A stretch of 64,000 bases of DNA from JAMXLO01 sp963850535 (GCA_963850535.1 CAWKMC010000040.1:62001-126000); one strand, 5' to 3'. Counted from the first letter of the stretch, positions 34,700 to 43,926 are shown. Notes: a model not told the origin generated them from the letters alone. Numbers and translations are program-made.

Positions 34700-35554
34700 A
34701 TGTCCAAGTGGCGGATCGGCGACGTGACGGTGACCAAGATCGTCGAGCTGGAGGTCACAGGCGGCAGCCGGTTCATCCTGCCGCAGGCGACACGTGAAGC
34801 AATCCAGCCGATCGCCTGGCTGCGGCCGCACTTCGCGGACGAGGACGGCCGGCTCCGCATGAGCATCCACAGCCTGATCGTCGAGACACCGACGCGGCGT
34901 ATCGTGGTCGACACCTGCTTGGGCAACGACAAGCAGAACCGGCGGATCCCGACCTGGAACGATCTGCGCGGGCCGTTCCTGCAGGACCTGGCTGCCGCGG
35001 GCTATCCGCGCGAATCAATCGACACGGTGCTGTGCACTCATCTGCACGTGGACCACGTGGGCTGGAACACCATGCTGGTCGACGGCCAATGGATGCCGAC
35101 ATTTCCGCGTGCGCGCTACCTGATGGGGCGTGTTGAATACGAACACTGGTCGAAGCCGCAGGGGCGCGACGATATGGTGGCGGTGTTCGGCGACTCGGTG
35201 AAGCCGGTCTTCGACGCGGGCCTTGTTGATCTGGTGGAGACCGATGCGCGCATCTGCGAGGAGATCGACCTGGTGCCGACGATCGGCCACACGCCCGGCC
35301 ATGTCAGCGTGCGCATTCGCTCGCGCGGCAAAGAGGCACTGATCACCGGCGACTTCATGCACCACCCGTGTCAGATCGCGCATCCCGAATGGGCATCCAC
35401 AGCAGACTCGGACCCGGTGCAAGGGCAGCGCACGCGCGAGACGATGTTCGAGCGGCTCGCGGGGACACCGGTGCTGGTGATCGGCACGCACTTTGCCGGC
35501 GCGACGGCCGGGCGCCTGGTGCGCGATGGGGGGACGTATCGGCTGGACGTGTGA
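34700..35554 (+). CDS. MBL-fold metallo-hydrolase
   Basis: The 284-residue enzyme shows the metallo-beta-lactamase zinc site: THLHVDHVGW, GHTPGHVS, ALITGDFMHHP and the final GTHFAG. The spacing is that of the quorum-quenching lactonase / generic hydrolase branch. There is no signal peptide. ATG 34700 follows a GGGAGG ribosome-binding site. It is convergent with the aminotransferase gene, with six bases between stops. The substrate is unknown. Confidence 0.9.
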   Translation: MSKWRIGDVTVTKIVELEVTGGSRFILPQATREAIQPIAWLRPHFADEDGRLRMSIHSLIVETPTRRIVVDTCLGNDKQNRRIPTWNDLRGPFLQDLAAAGYPRESIDTVLCTHLHVDHVGWNTMLVDGQWMPTFPRARYLMGRVEYEHWSKPQGRDDMVAVFGDSVKPVFDAGLVDLVETDARICEEIDLVPTIGHTPGHVSVRIRSRGKEALITGDFMHHPCQIAHPEWASTADSDPVQGQRTRETMFERLAGTPVLVIGTHFAGATAGRLVRDGGTYRLDV

Positions 35555-35560
35555 GCCGGG

Positions 35561-36754
35561 TTAAGCTGGCACCTGCTCACTGAGCCAGTCGATCGCCGCC
35601 TGGGTGCCGCCCCGGCCATGCGGAATGCGCAGGGCCGCCAATGCCATTTCGATCACGCTGAGCGTGCCGAGGATCATCGGCGCGTTGACATGGCCCATAT
35701 GGGCGACGCGGAACGCCTTACCCGAGAGCTCGCCGATGCCGTGGCCCAGGATCACGCCGCATTGCTCCTCGCAGTAGGAACGCAGCGCCTCGGGGTCGTG
35801 CGCATTGGTGAGCACAGGGGTGACGGTGTCGCAGCGCTCGCCGGGCTCGATGACGTTGAAGCCGATCACCTGCCCTTCCGCCCAGACTGTGACCGCGCGT
35901 CGCACCGCCTCGGCCAGCAGGCGATGACGATGGAACACGTTCGGCAGTCCCTCCTCGAACATCAGGTCGAGCGCCTGACGCAACGCGTACAGCAGATGCT
36001 CGGGTGGGGTGCCGGCGTATTTCTGATAGTGCTGCTCCCCGTCGCGCTCGGTCCAGTCCCAGTATGGGGTGCGCAGGTTGGCCTGCTTGTGCGCCTCGCG
36101 CGCGCGTTCATTGGCGGCGACGAAGCCCAGGCCGGGCGGCGCCATCAGCCCCTTCTGCGAGCCCGACATCGCGACATCGACCCCCCAATCGTCCATGTCG
36201 AACGGCATGCAGCCCAGGGACGCCACCGCGTCCACCATCAGCAGCGCATCGTGCCCGGCCGCACGGATCGCCTGGCCGATCGCGGGGATGTCGTTCACCA
36301 CACCCGAGGCAGTGTCGATCTGCGCCACCAGCACGGCCTTGAAGGTCCCGCCAGAGGACTTGCGATCGGCCTTCAGCCGCGCCTCGACCTCGGCCGGGCG
36401 AACGGCGTGGCGCATGTCGCCTTTCAACACCTCGACCTCGGCGCCCATGCGGCGGGCGTGCTCGCCCCAATTGATGGCGAATCGCCCGCTCTCCAGCACC
36501 AGGATCCTGTCCCCTCGGGAGAGAACGTTGGTGAGGGCGGCCTCCCAGGCGCCATGGCCGTTGGCGGCGTAGATGTAGGCGCGGCCCTTGGTGTTGAACA
36601 CGCGCGCAACGTCCCGCATCAAGCCTTCCGTCAGCGCCAGCAGCGGGCCGGAATAGATCTCCACGGCCGGGCGGTGCATCGCCCGCAGCACTTCGTCGGG
36701 TACCGTCGTCGGTCCCGGGATGGCCAGGAATTCACGGCCGGCGCGTACGCTCAT
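35561..36754 (-). CDS. Class V aminotransferase (serine/alanine-glyoxylate type)
   Basis: The 397-residue PLP enzyme begins FLAIPGPTTVPDEVLRAMHR, as serine-glyoxylate and alanine-glyoxylate aminotransferases do. YIYAANGHGAWEAAL, LLMVDAVASLGCMPFDMDDW and the PLP-binding lysine in MSGSQKGLMAPPGL are visible. Such enzymes move an amino group from serine or alanine to glyoxylate. The start at 36754 is chosen because GGAGG lies upstream and the longer form has an unlikely basic extension. It is preceded by a MaoC-like gene and an alpha/beta hydrolase on the same strand. Confidence 0.88.
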   Translation of the reverse strand: MSVRAGREFLAIPGPTTVPDEVLRAMHRPAVEIYSGPLLALTEGLMRDVARVFNTKGRAYIYAANGHGAWEAALTNVLSRGDRILVLESGRFAINWGEHARRMGAEVEVLKGDMRHAVRPAEVEARLKADRKSSGGTFKAVLVAQIDTASGVVNDIPAIGQAIRAAGHDALLMVDAVASLGCMPFDMDDWGVDVAMSGSQKGLMAPPGLGFVAANERAREAHKQANLRTPYWDWTERDGEQHYQKYAGTPPEHLLYALRQALDLMFEEGLPNVFHRHRLLAEAVRRAVTVWAEGQVIGFNVIEPGERCDTVTPVLTNAHDPEALRSYCEEQCGVILGHGIGELSGKAFRVAHMGHVNAPMILGTLSVIEMALAALRIPHGRGGTQAAIDWLSEQVPA

Positions 36755-36828
36755 TCGGACTTTTCCTCCACGCCACTCTGGCGCCGGGGGAGAGTAGCAC
36801 GAATGGCGCGCGCCGGCTCTGCCAAGCT

Positions 36829-37290
36829 TCAGGCCTCTCTGCACTTGATCATGCGCAGCGGCGTGTAGGTCAGGGCGACCGAGCCGTCCTGCTTCATCAC
36901 CTGATTGCGCGTGCGCACCAGGCCGCGGCCCGGGCGATTGCGGGACAGGCGGGCCTCGATCACCTCACATTCCACGTGGATCGTGTCACCCGCGAACACC
37001 GGCTTTTCCACGTTGAACTCCATGTGCAGGAAGGCAAAGCCGGTGTGCTGCATGGTCGCCTGCACCAGCAGTCCCTCGGCAAAGCAGTAGCTCAGCGCCG
37101 CCGGCGCCAGGCGCTGCTTGATGTCCAATTCCTCGCGCAGGAACTCGGTGTTGGTGAACAGCACCTCAACCATGCCAGTGCAATTGACGAAGTTGGTGAT
37201 GTCCGCCTCGGTCACCGTGCGGCCGATCGTGCGGAAGCTTCGCCCTACCGGAAGGTCTTCAAAGTAAAGCCCAAGCCCAACCGTTTCCAT
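36829..37290 (-). CDS. MaoC-like dehydratase / hot-dog fold protein
   Basis: The 153-residue protein has the MaoC/FAS1-like hot-dog fold: LYFEDLPVGRSFRTIGRTVT at the start, EADITNFVNCTGM, APAALSYCFAEGLL and DTIHVECEVIEARLS. Family members hydrate or dehydrate acyl-CoA-linked substrates, often mesaconyl-CoA or enoyl-CoA. The active-site Asp/His pair is not obvious here. ATG 37290 overlaps the 3' end of the hydrolase gene by a few bases on the other side of the stop, so the two are probably translated together. Substrate unknown. Confidence 0.82.
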   Translation of the reverse strand: METVGLGLYFEDLPVGRSFRTIGRTVTEADITNFVNCTGMVEVLFTNTEFLREELDIKQRLAPAALSYCFAEGLLVQATMQHTGFAFLHMEFNVEKPVFAGDTIHVECEVIEARLSRNRPGRGLVRTRNQVMKQDGSVALTYTPLRMIKCREA

Positions 37291-37292
37291 GA

Positions 37293-39206
37293 CTACAGCA
37301 CCCGATATACGTCCCATGATTCATGCGCAGCGGCGATCAGCCGATCAGCGTCCTCGCGCAGCAGCAGGCGCTCGGCCACCAGCCGCTCGGTCGCCGCTGC
37401 CAATTGCGTCGCCCAGGCTTCGCGTGATGGATAGCGCGCCTCGAGCGACGGCCGCGGGTCCGCATTGCGCTCCCGCTCGGCTTCGGTCGGGGCGAATGGG
37501 ATCATCGAGCCCTGAACGGTGAATAGTTCGCCTTCGGCAAATCCGGCCGCTCGCAGAGACCAGCCGGCATGCGTCGCCAGCGGTGCATCGAGCAGCGGGT
37601 GGCGTATGCCGCCCAATGCGTTGCCGTCCGCATCCGTTGGCTGCACGAACACCGGATATATTGTGCTCTCCGCTGGCGGCTCGACCGAATGATCGCGCAG
37701 CCGTAGTTCGTTCAGCACAGTTGGAAAAGTCACCCATGGGAGCCCGGGAAACCGCTCGCGCGCCTCGTGCAGCGGCGCCAGCGTTCCTGCAGCGCGTGAC
37801 GGGAACCGGCTGTCGGGCGGCTGCGTCCCACGTTCCACCCACTCGGTGAGCGCCACCAGCAGTGCGCGCATGAACGCGCCATAGCCGAGTGGATTGCCTG
37901 ACAACTGAGTGGCGGGCTTGGTCAGTGGCCGGAATGGTGCATGTGGCACCCCGGTCACCGTAAAGATGCGCACTTCTTCGGGCATGACGATGTCATCGCC
38001 GTTGGTGTCTGTGGCCACCAAGGATGCACGTGCCTGCCAGACATCGCTTTCGGTATCGAGGTGCAGCACTTTCGGACAGACGCCCTGTGCACGCGCGCGA
38101 TCCAGGATCCCGCCTGTCCGACCGCTGATCGGGTCGGTCAAAGTCGGATAGCTGAACGGGAACTGATCGTCGCCGTAGGTGTGGTCCTCGTGCTGGCGCG
38201 AATAGCGCCCCACCTGGGCGAAGGGCCAGTTGATACAAGTGCGCCGCGACCCCGCGACCACAGGCAGAATGCCGTCGAACACCCGGCGCCCTTCAAGGTC
38301 CTGGTTAAAACCGAGCGAGGTCAGGTCACGCAGCACGCGACCGCTCTGAGAAATACCGAATCCAAGGGCGTGGCGGATGCCATCCGCAAGCGGATTGCCG
38401 TCCGCCTCGTAGCGCAGAAACGAGACCAGGTCGCGAATGGCGGCGAACCCGATACCCATCACTATCGGGTCGCGAGCGCGGTATATAAACTCGTATATCG
38501 CACCTCGATCGAATCCGTAGGCGGTTAGCCGGGAGATCTCTATGTGATGATCGTCGACCAGCCGCCAGGCGAGACCAGCGGGCTTGATGCGCGGATCACC
38601 TTCGCGCTCGCGCACCGTGAGGGTCGCACCGGCGGTGTCGGCAACGGGATATACCAAGGTGGCTATGAAGCGATCGTCGGAGACCTCTTCGATATTGTTG
38701 TCCCCGAGCAGGCCAGTGGCTTCGGCGATGAACTCCTCGCGCACGATGCCGGTGATATCGGGAACGACCGGGAAGCGCGCGATGAGCCGGTCGTTGCCCG
38801 GTGGTACGTCGCCTTGCCAACCGCTCCACACCACGGTGAAGCCGTGCCGCATCAGAAACCCGTTGCCGGCATGCTGCGGGCGCCCGCCCTCCGGCGCGCC
38901 ATTCAGTCGGGGCAGGATTGGCTGATTGCCGCGATTGGGTACGTCGTAAATCAAAAAGCCACCGCCGCGCGGCTGCTTGATCGGCTTCAGAATGCGGAAC
39001 TCGCTCTGATATTCGACCAAGCCATTGCGCGGCGCCTTGTCGAGGTTGGTGATGCCGATGTTCAGCGGATGCTCCGGATCCAGCGCGCCATAGACGGTCC
39101 CGTGCAGACGCTCGTATGCGCCTACCGCGCCAAACTGGGCTCCTCCAAACACCGGTGTTTCACGTTCTGTAATCTCAATCCGCCGCACGCCTCTGTGACT
39201 GCTCAT
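37293..39206 (-). CDS. Large alpha/beta hydrolase domain protein
   Basis: The 637-residue protein matches the long 'alpha/beta hydrolase domain' family. The putative nucleophile elbow is GFGISQSGRVLR, with supporting blocks GGGFLIYDVPNRGN, FTVVWSGWQGDVPPGND and RTCINWPFAQVGRYS. No signal peptide is present. Start ATG 39206 follows an AAGGGGGG run, whereas the GTG at 39212 has no better site. It may act on esters or lactones; nothing more specific can be inferred. It is the first gene of the three-gene minus-strand run ending in the aminotransferase. Confidence 0.8.
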   Translation of the reverse strand: MSSHRGVRRIEITERETPVFGGAQFGAVGAYERLHGTVYGALDPEHPLNIGITNLDKAPRNGLVEYQSEFRILKPIKQPRGGGFLIYDVPNRGNQPILPRLNGAPEGGRPQHAGNGFLMRHGFTVVWSGWQGDVPPGNDRLIARFPVVPDITGIVREEFIAEATGLLGDNNIEEVSDDRFIATLVYPVADTAGATLTVREREGDPRIKPAGLAWRLVDDHHIEISRLTAYGFDRGAIYEFIYRARDPIVMGIGFAAIRDLVSFLRYEADGNPLADGIRHALGFGISQSGRVLRDLTSLGFNQDLEGRRVFDGILPVVAGSRRTCINWPFAQVGRYSRQHEDHTYGDDQFPFSYPTLTDPISGRTGGILDRARAQGVCPKVLHLDTESDVWQARASLVATDTNGDDIVMPEEVRIFTVTGVPHAPFRPLTKPATQLSGNPLGYGAFMRALLVALTEWVERGTQPPDSRFPSRAAGTLAPLHEARERFPGLPWVTFPTVLNELRLRDHSVEPPAESTIYPVFVQPTDADGNALGGIRHPLLDAPLATHAGWSLRAAGFAEGELFTVQGSMIPFAPTEAERERNADPRPSLEARYPSREAWATQLAAATERLVAERLLLREDADRLIAAAHESWDVYRVL

Positions 39207-39212
39207 GCGCAC

Positions 39213-39561
39213 CCCCCTTACGAGCGTAGCGACAGGAGCATTCCGGCGAAAGTCAGTAGGTGCGCTCCATCACAATGTGGCGAGAGCAGTCTCTGTGGGT
39301 GCTATCGCCCTTCGCTGGTGCGAGGGAAATTGACCTCAGTTCTCCTCCAGCGAGAGCACGATTGGCGCGATCGCAATCAAACTTCTGTGGGAACAGTGAC
39401 CGATCAGTCGTGTCGTGCGGGCTGATCGCGCGCTCAGCAAGCACGTTGGGACTGTGACTAGGAATCTTACGCGGTTCAAGGTCGTGTCATTTGTCTTGTA
39501 ACCCGCTCCTTTCCGCCTCAGGTCCGACAGCGGCGACACTTTCAGCACCAGGAGACCAATC
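39213..39561. other. Intergenic region upstream of the ECF sigma gene
   Basis: About 350 bases between divergent genes with no convincing coding frame. It should hold the promoters for the hydrolase operon and the sigma factor. AGGAGA before the ATG at 39562 is a good ribosome-binding site. Confidence 0.4.
39461..39486 (+). promoter_or_regulatory. Weak EcfG-like promoter candidate before the ECF sigma gene
   Basis: GGAAT at 39461-39465 and CGTG at 39483-39486 are separated by 17 bases. This differs from the alphaproteobacterial consensus GGAAC-N16/17-CGTT at one base in each element. It lies about 75 bases before the start codon. Autoregulation is the implied role, but the match is imperfect. 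Confidence 0.25.
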
Positions 39562-40053
39562 ATGCCGCAGGACTTTCAGGAGCAATTGATCGAGTTTCTG
39601 CCAAAGATGCGCGTTTGGGCGCTTGCATTAACCCGCAACCGCGCTGCGGCCGAGGATCTGACGCAGGACGTGGCAACCAAGGCCCTGGTCGCGAAGGACT
39701 GCTTCACACCCGGTACTAATTTTTCTGCCTGGGTGCACCGCATTATGGTTAATCATTTCATCAGTGGTGTCCGAAGTCGCCGTGAGTACACGGACGTGGA
39801 TACGGTGCCCGAGCTTCCGGTGCCTGCCGCCCACGAGGACCGGACCGCATTGCGCGAACTCGGCTGGGCGCTGGATCGGCTGCCTCACGACCAGCGTGAG
39901 GCACTTTCGATGATCGTGCTGCAAGAACAGTCGTACGAGGACGCAGCCGAGGTCACTGGTTGCGCGATCGGTACGCTGAAGAGCCGCGTGCACCGGGCGC
40001 GTCTGCAGCTACGTGCTTTTTTGACTGGCGAGCAGACCGCCGCGGCCGCGTAG
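39562..40053 (+). CDS. ECF-family RNA polymerase sigma factor
   Basis: The 163-residue protein has sigma region 2 (RVWALALTRNRAAAEDLTQD, FSAWVHRIMVNHFISGVRSR) and region 4 (LDRLPHDQREALSMIVLQEQ, SYEDAAEVTGCAIGTLKSRV). Short length and the TNFSAWVHRI block resemble the EcfG/ECF15 group that controls the general stress response, but no nepR or phyR gene is adjacent, so this could be a paralogue. It is convergent with egtD, and the two share a hairpin. Nearby PRC-barrel and Ku genes and an exact EcfG promoter fit a stress role. Confidence 0.9.
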   Translation: MPQDFQEQLIEFLPKMRVWALALTRNRAAAEDLTQDVATKALVAKDCFTPGTNFSAWVHRIMVNHFISGVRSRREYTDVDTVPELPVPAAHEDRTALRELGWALDRLPHDQREALSMIVLQEQSYEDAAEVTGCAIGTLKSRVHRARLQLRAFLTGEQTAAAA

Positions 40054-40061
40054 CAACTTGA

Positions 40062-40084
40062 GCAGGGGCCGCTACGGCCCCTGC
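40062..40084. terminator. Shared hairpin at the sigma factor / egtD convergent ends
   Basis: GCAGGGGCC-GCTAC-GGCCCCTGC forms a perfect nine-base stem. It lies just after the sigma-factor stop and covers the egtD 3' end, so it could serve both directions. No T-run follows on either strand. Confidence 0.5.
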
Positions 40085-41028
40085 CGCGGCTCCAGCAGAT
40101 GCAGTGAGAACAGCCGCTCCGGATCGGTCCACAGCTCCGCGCAATGCCACCCGGCTTCTTCGGTAAGGGTGGCGAAGCGTTCTGCGTCGTACTTATAGCT
40201 ATTCTCAGTATGGATGGTCTCGCCGCGGCTGAAGCGAATGATCTGGCCGGCAACCCGCACATATTGGTCGGCCAGGCTCACCAGGTGCATCTCGATTCGG
40301 CTCGCTGCGTCATTCCACACAACCTCGTGAGCAAAGGCACCTGGATCGAAAGTCGCCGCCGCCTCGCGATTGAGACGCACCAGCAGATTGCGATTGAACG
40401 CCGCGGTGACGCCTTGCGCATCATCGTAGGCGGGGAGCAAGATGGCTGGATCTTTGCGCAGGTCCACTCCAACCAGGAACCATGACTCGCGCCCAAGTGC
40501 TTGGCGGGCGCGTTGCAGAAAGCGCCGTGCCTCCGGGGGGTCCAGATTGCCGATCGTTGATCCGGGAAAGAACCCTAGACGCGGCAAGGGCGGAACTTCC
40601 GTCGGCAAGGCGGCGACATCCATAAAATCGGCAGGAACGAGGCAGACCAGCAATTCCGGTCGGTGCCGGCACAGCCGCGCGCGCATCTGCTCAAGCTGCG
40701 GCGCCGCAACATCTATCGGAACATAGGCCTGGAAGACGTTGGTGCCGAGCAGCATCTCGGCCTTTGTCTCGTCGCTGGCGCCATATTCGACCAGCACGGC
40801 TGGCCCCCTCACTGCCGCCGCGACGCGCGGCGCCACGTCGGCCAGCAACGTCCGTTCTGTCCGCGTCAGGTAGTATTCCGGTAATTCGGTAATCCGCGTG
40901 AATAGCTGGCAGCCTGCTTCGTCATAGAACAACTTTGCCGGCAGCGTCTTCCTTGCCTGGAGAAGACCGGTCAGTGCTGCATCGGCAACGCTACCCACCG
41001 CCGGCCTTAAGGCGGAGTCATCAGGCAT
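40072..41028 (-). CDS. egtD: L-histidine N-alpha-methyltransferase EgtD
   Basis: The 318-residue enzyme methylates histidine three times to hercynine with S-adenosylmethionine, the first step of ergothioneine synthesis. LFYDEAGCQLFTRITELPEY, LVEYGASDETKAEML, FFPGSTIGNLDPPEA and LVGVDLRKDP are the family signatures. Start 41028 (MPDDSALR) places it 17 bases after the egtB stop; the longer frame overlaps egtB. Together with egtB this gives the core of the pathway; the sulfoxide-processing genes are not in the window. Confidence 0.93.
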   Translation of the reverse strand: MPDDSALRPAVGSVADAALTGLLQARKTLPAKLFYDEAGCQLFTRITELPEYYLTRTERTLLADVAPRVAAAVRGPAVLVEYGASDETKAEMLLGTNVFQAYVPIDVAAPQLEQMRARLCRHRPELLVCLVPADFMDVAALPTEVPPLPRLGFFPGSTIGNLDPPEARRFLQRARQALGRESWFLVGVDLRKDPAILLPAYDDAQGVTAAFNRNLLVRLNREAAATFDPGAFAHEVVWNDAASRIEMHLVSLADQYVRVAGQIIRFSRGETIHTENSYKYDAERFATLTEEAGWHCAELWTDPERLFSLHLLEPRQGP

Positions 41029-41044
41029 CTTTCGGATTTCCTTG

Positions 41045-42250
41045 TCAGAGGTCGTGCGCGAGACGAACGCCCGTGAACTGCCAGCGCTTATCGGGATGGA
41101 AGAAATTTCGGTAGCTGCGCCGGGTATGATGAGCCGGCGTTGCCAGCGAGCCACCCCTCAGCACCATCTGGTTGATCATGAACTTGCCGTTGTATTCGCC
41201 GACCGCACCCGCAGCCGGCCGGTAACCCGGATATGGGCTGTAGGCGCTGCATGTCCACTGCCAGACATGCGATGCCTGCTCCCGTAGATCGTCATGGCCG
41301 CTTGCGGCTTCCCACTCGGCCTCGGTGGGTAACCGCGCACCAGACCAGCGGGCGAACGCGTCGGCCTCATACCAGCTGATCTGCCGTACCGGCGCATCAT
41401 GATCCAAGGGCGTGAGTCCGCGCAGCGTCATCTGCCACCAGCCCGCGTCGTGTTCGCGCCAGTAAAGCGGTGCCGTCCAGCCATTGGCCTGCGCGCAGGC
41501 CCAGCCGTCCGACATCCATAGCGACACTGTGCGATAGCCACCATCGGCGATGAAATCCAACCAGTCGCCGTTGCGCACCAAGCGCGATGCAATTGCATAT
41601 GGCTGCAAATATACGGGATGCGCCGGCGTCTCGTTGTCGAAGCTGAAATCTCTGCCGTGGTAGCCGACCTGCGCCATGCCGCCATCGCACTCGACAAACC
41701 GCGTGGGACCGGCTGAGCCTGTCGGTTCGCGCCAGTCAGGCAGCACCGGCGGCGCAAGCGGGTTCTGTGCAAATGCATGCAGCATATCGGTCAGCAGCAG
41801 TTCCTGATGCTGCTGTTCGTGCTGCAGCCCCAGTTCAACCAGGAACGCGGCATCTCTCGGCAGCTGCGCCAGCAGCCGCACCATCGCCGCATCGACGTGG
41901 CGCCGATACTCGGTCACCCGCGGAGCGGTTGGCCGCGTTAGCAGACCACGATTGGGCCGTGGGTGCCGCGGGCCGACAGCCTCGTAGTACGAGTTGAACA
42001 GGTAGGAGAAATCCCGATCGAACGGCTGATAGTCGGTGGCGTGCGGGACGAGCACGAACTGCTCGAAAAACCAGGTGGTATGCGCCCGGTGCCATTTGGC
42101 CGGACTGGCATCGGGCATGGATTGGACACATTGGTCCTCGGGGCTGAGCGATCGGACCAGCTGCTCGGTGCAGTCGCGGATCGCCGCGTAGCGCCGTGGC
42201 AGCGTCGTGTCCTCGACAGCGTGCGCTGCCCCAGCCAGATCGTTCATCAC
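41045..42250 (-). CDS. egtB: Ergothioneine biosynthesis sulfoxide synthase EgtB
   Basis: The 401-residue protein has the N-terminal DinB-like domain with the iron-binding histidines (KWHRAHTTWFFEQFVL, then LGLQHEQQHQELLL) and the C-terminal formylglycine-enzyme-like domain (RLPTEAEWEAA, WQWTCSAYSPYPGY, MVLRGGSLATP, RSYRNFFHPDKRW). EgtB joins hercynine to cysteine or gamma-glutamylcysteine with oxygen. It is the first gene of the egtBD pair; its promoter lies beyond the terminator of the PRC-barrel gene. Confidence 0.93.
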   Translation of the reverse strand: MMNDLAGAAHAVEDTTLPRRYAAIRDCTEQLVRSLSPEDQCVQSMPDASPAKWHRAHTTWFFEQFVLVPHATDYQPFDRDFSYLFNSYYEAVGPRHPRPNRGLLTRPTAPRVTEYRRHVDAAMVRLLAQLPRDAAFLVELGLQHEQQHQELLLTDMLHAFAQNPLAPPVLPDWREPTGSAGPTRFVECDGGMAQVGYHGRDFSFDNETPAHPVYLQPYAIASRLVRNGDWLDFIADGGYRTVSLWMSDGWACAQANGWTAPLYWREHDAGWWQMTLRGLTPLDHDAPVRQISWYEADAFARWSGARLPTEAEWEAASGHDDLREQASHVWQWTCSAYSPYPGYRPAAGAVGEYNGKFMINQMVLRGGSLATPAHHTRRSYRNFFHPDKRWQFTGVRLAHDL

Positions 42251-42298
42251 GTTCTCCCGCCGGCGGTCACGCGATTATGGCAGCACCGCCCGCTGTAC

Positions 42299-42328
42299 AA
42301 AAAGATGGGCGGCCCAAGGCCGCCCATC
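42299..42328 (-). terminator. Intrinsic terminator of the PRC-barrel gene
   Basis: Read on the minus strand, GATGGGCGGCC-TTG-GGCCGCCCATC is followed by TTTTT. A perfect 11-base stem, a three-base loop and a U-run make a standard factor-independent terminator, 40 bases after the PRC-barrel stop codon. Confidence 0.85.
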
Positions 42329-42367
42329 AGCGTCATCGTCACCGGTCGTGGCGATCTCCGGTTTAGA

Positions 42368-42851
42368 TCACGCGTTCGTGTAATGGTAATCAGGCATGCC
42401 TTCCAGCGACGCCTTGGTGGCGCCAGGCATGACGACCTTATCATTCTCGATCTTCAACTGGTCAAACGGCACGGATACGAGCTTGCTGCCCATCCCGAGG
42501 AAACCGCCGACTGATAAAACGACCATATCGTTCTTGTGATTGTCGTCGCGCATCAGCACGTCATCGATGCTGCCGATCGACTGGTTCTGGTCATTGTAAA
42601 CACTAGCGCCAACCACCTTACTCACGCGCACCTGATGATCCGCTGTGAAGTATTTGGAGTTGCTCGACATAGACGGGTGGGCCGTGTCGCTGGGGCGCGT
42701 CGTCGTGGTCGTCGTGGTGGTATGGGTCGACGTTGCGCCTGGGGGCGGTGCGGGGGGCGCCGTGTTCGGCGTTGTCGACTGTGCCAGTCACCGGTAACGA
42801 TATAAGAGCCGCCGCGGCAACCATGCTGGCGACTGAAGTAGATTTAGACAT
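42368..42851 (-). CDS. Exported PRC-barrel domain protein, frameshift in a C6 run
   Basis: The C-terminal PRC-barrel domain is clear (VRVSKVVGASVYNDQNQSIG, DDVLMRDDNHKNDMVVLSVG, GSKLVSVPFDQLKIEN). The matching N-terminus lies in the adjacent frame from ATG 42851: a signal sequence SVASMVAAAALISLPVTGTV, then NAEHGAP. Removing one base from the six-base C run (G6 on the plus strand, 42752-42757) joins them through a Thr-rich linker (ATSTHTTTTTTTTRPSDTA). As written, only the domain from 42670 would be made, without export signal. A GGGAGAC ribosome-binding site supports 42851, and an exact EcfG promoter lies upstream. Confidence 0.85.
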
Positions 42852-42882
42852 GATCAAATGTCTCCCTTCGCTATGCGCCTGA

Positions 42883-42908
42883 AACGAGCAGTTCTCTGCG
42901 AGGGTTCC
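42883..42908 (-). promoter_or_regulatory. EcfG-type promoter of the PRC-barrel gene
   Basis: On the minus strand GGAAC (42908-42904) and CGTT (42886-42883) are separated by exactly 17 bases, matching the alphaproteobacterial general-stress consensus. The -10 element is about 30 bases from the ATG at 42851. Confidence 0.7.
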
Positions 42909-42996
42909 GATCGGTTCGCGCACAAAAGAACGTGTGATTTGGATCGGACTGGCACAAATCCCCACTCGTCCTAAATCTGGGTAAACGGAGGTGGAC

Positions 42997-43875
42997 ATGG
43001 CACAGCGACCGATCTGGCGGGGACACCTACGGCTCGCATTGGTGAGCTGTCCAATCGCTCTGTACAGCATCCTGCGCGCAAGTGGCGATCTGCATTTCCA
43101 CTTCATCAACCCGAAGACTGGCCATCGGGTGCGCACGGTCACGGTCGATGCCGAAACGGACAAGGAGATTCCGCGTGCGGAACTGGCGAAGGGATATGAA
43201 TTCGAGAAGGACCGCTACGTTCTGCTTGACGACAAGGACTTCGCCAGCGCGCGTATCGACACGTCGACCACGTTGACAGTCAGCAAGTTCATTTCGCGTG
43301 ATACAATTCAGCCTATCTATTTCGATACCAGCTATTACATGGTGCCGGACGGTGAGGCAGGGCAGGACGTTTATGTGGTGTTGCGCGATGCAATTGCCTC
43401 CTCCGGAACGGCCGCGCTGTCGCGATTGGTGATCTCCCGCCGCGAGCGGCCGGTGACCATCCTGCCGCTCGAGAACGGGATGGTGCTGCATACGTTGCAC
43501 GAGCCCCGCGATCTCTACGCCTATGATACGCTGTTCGAACGCATCCCTGGTGCGAAGCCGGATCCAGAGATGGTCAAGCTTGCCCGCCAGTTGATCGAGC
43601 GCCAGGAAGGGAAGTTCGAGCCGGACGATACGGTGGACCGCTACGAAGAGCGGCTGCGGCAGGTGATCGAAGCCAAGCTCAAGGGCGAGGGCATACAGCC
43701 TGAACCCGAGGAGCCGCGTGGCGACAACGTCATCGATCTGATGGCCGCGCTGAAGCGGAGCCTTGGCCAGGAAGGCAAGCGACGGAACACCGCTTCGGCG
43801 AAGCCCTCGCGGCGGAAGTCGACCTCGACTGCCGGGAAGAACACCAAGCGTCCAGCGGCCCGCAAGCGCGCCTGA
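42997..43875 (+). CDS. ku: Ku-family DNA end-binding protein (NHEJ)
   Basis: The 292-residue protein starts RPIWRGHLRLALVSCPIALY as bacterial Ku proteins do. YEFEKDRYVLLDDKDF, GMVLHTLHEPRDLYAYDTLF and a helical KLARQLIERQEGKFEPDDTV segment follow. The C-terminus is a long Lys/Arg tail (KPSRRKSTSTAGKNTKRPAA), which in bacterial Ku aids DNA threading and LigD contact. ATG 42997 after GGAGG is preferred over the GTG at 42991. Its partner LigD is not in the window. It is divergent from the stress-promoted PRC-barrel gene. Confidence 0.93.
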   Translation: MAQRPIWRGHLRLALVSCPIALYSILRASGDLHFHFINPKTGHRVRTVTVDAETDKEIPRAELAKGYEFEKDRYVLLDDKDFASARIDTSTTLTVSKFISRDTIQPIYFDTSYYMVPDGEAGQDVYVVLRDAIASSGTAALSRLVISRRERPVTILPLENGMVLHTLHEPRDLYAYDTLFERIPGAKPDPEMVKLARQLIERQEGKFEPDDTVDRYEERLRQVIEAKLKGEGIQPEPEEPRGDNVIDLMAALKRSLGQEGKRRNTASAKPSRRKSTSTAGKNTKRPAARKRA

Positions 43876-43926
43876 GCCTCGCTTTCTCCTCGCAGCGTGA
43901 TAGCGTGCCGCGAGGATCGGCGGAGG

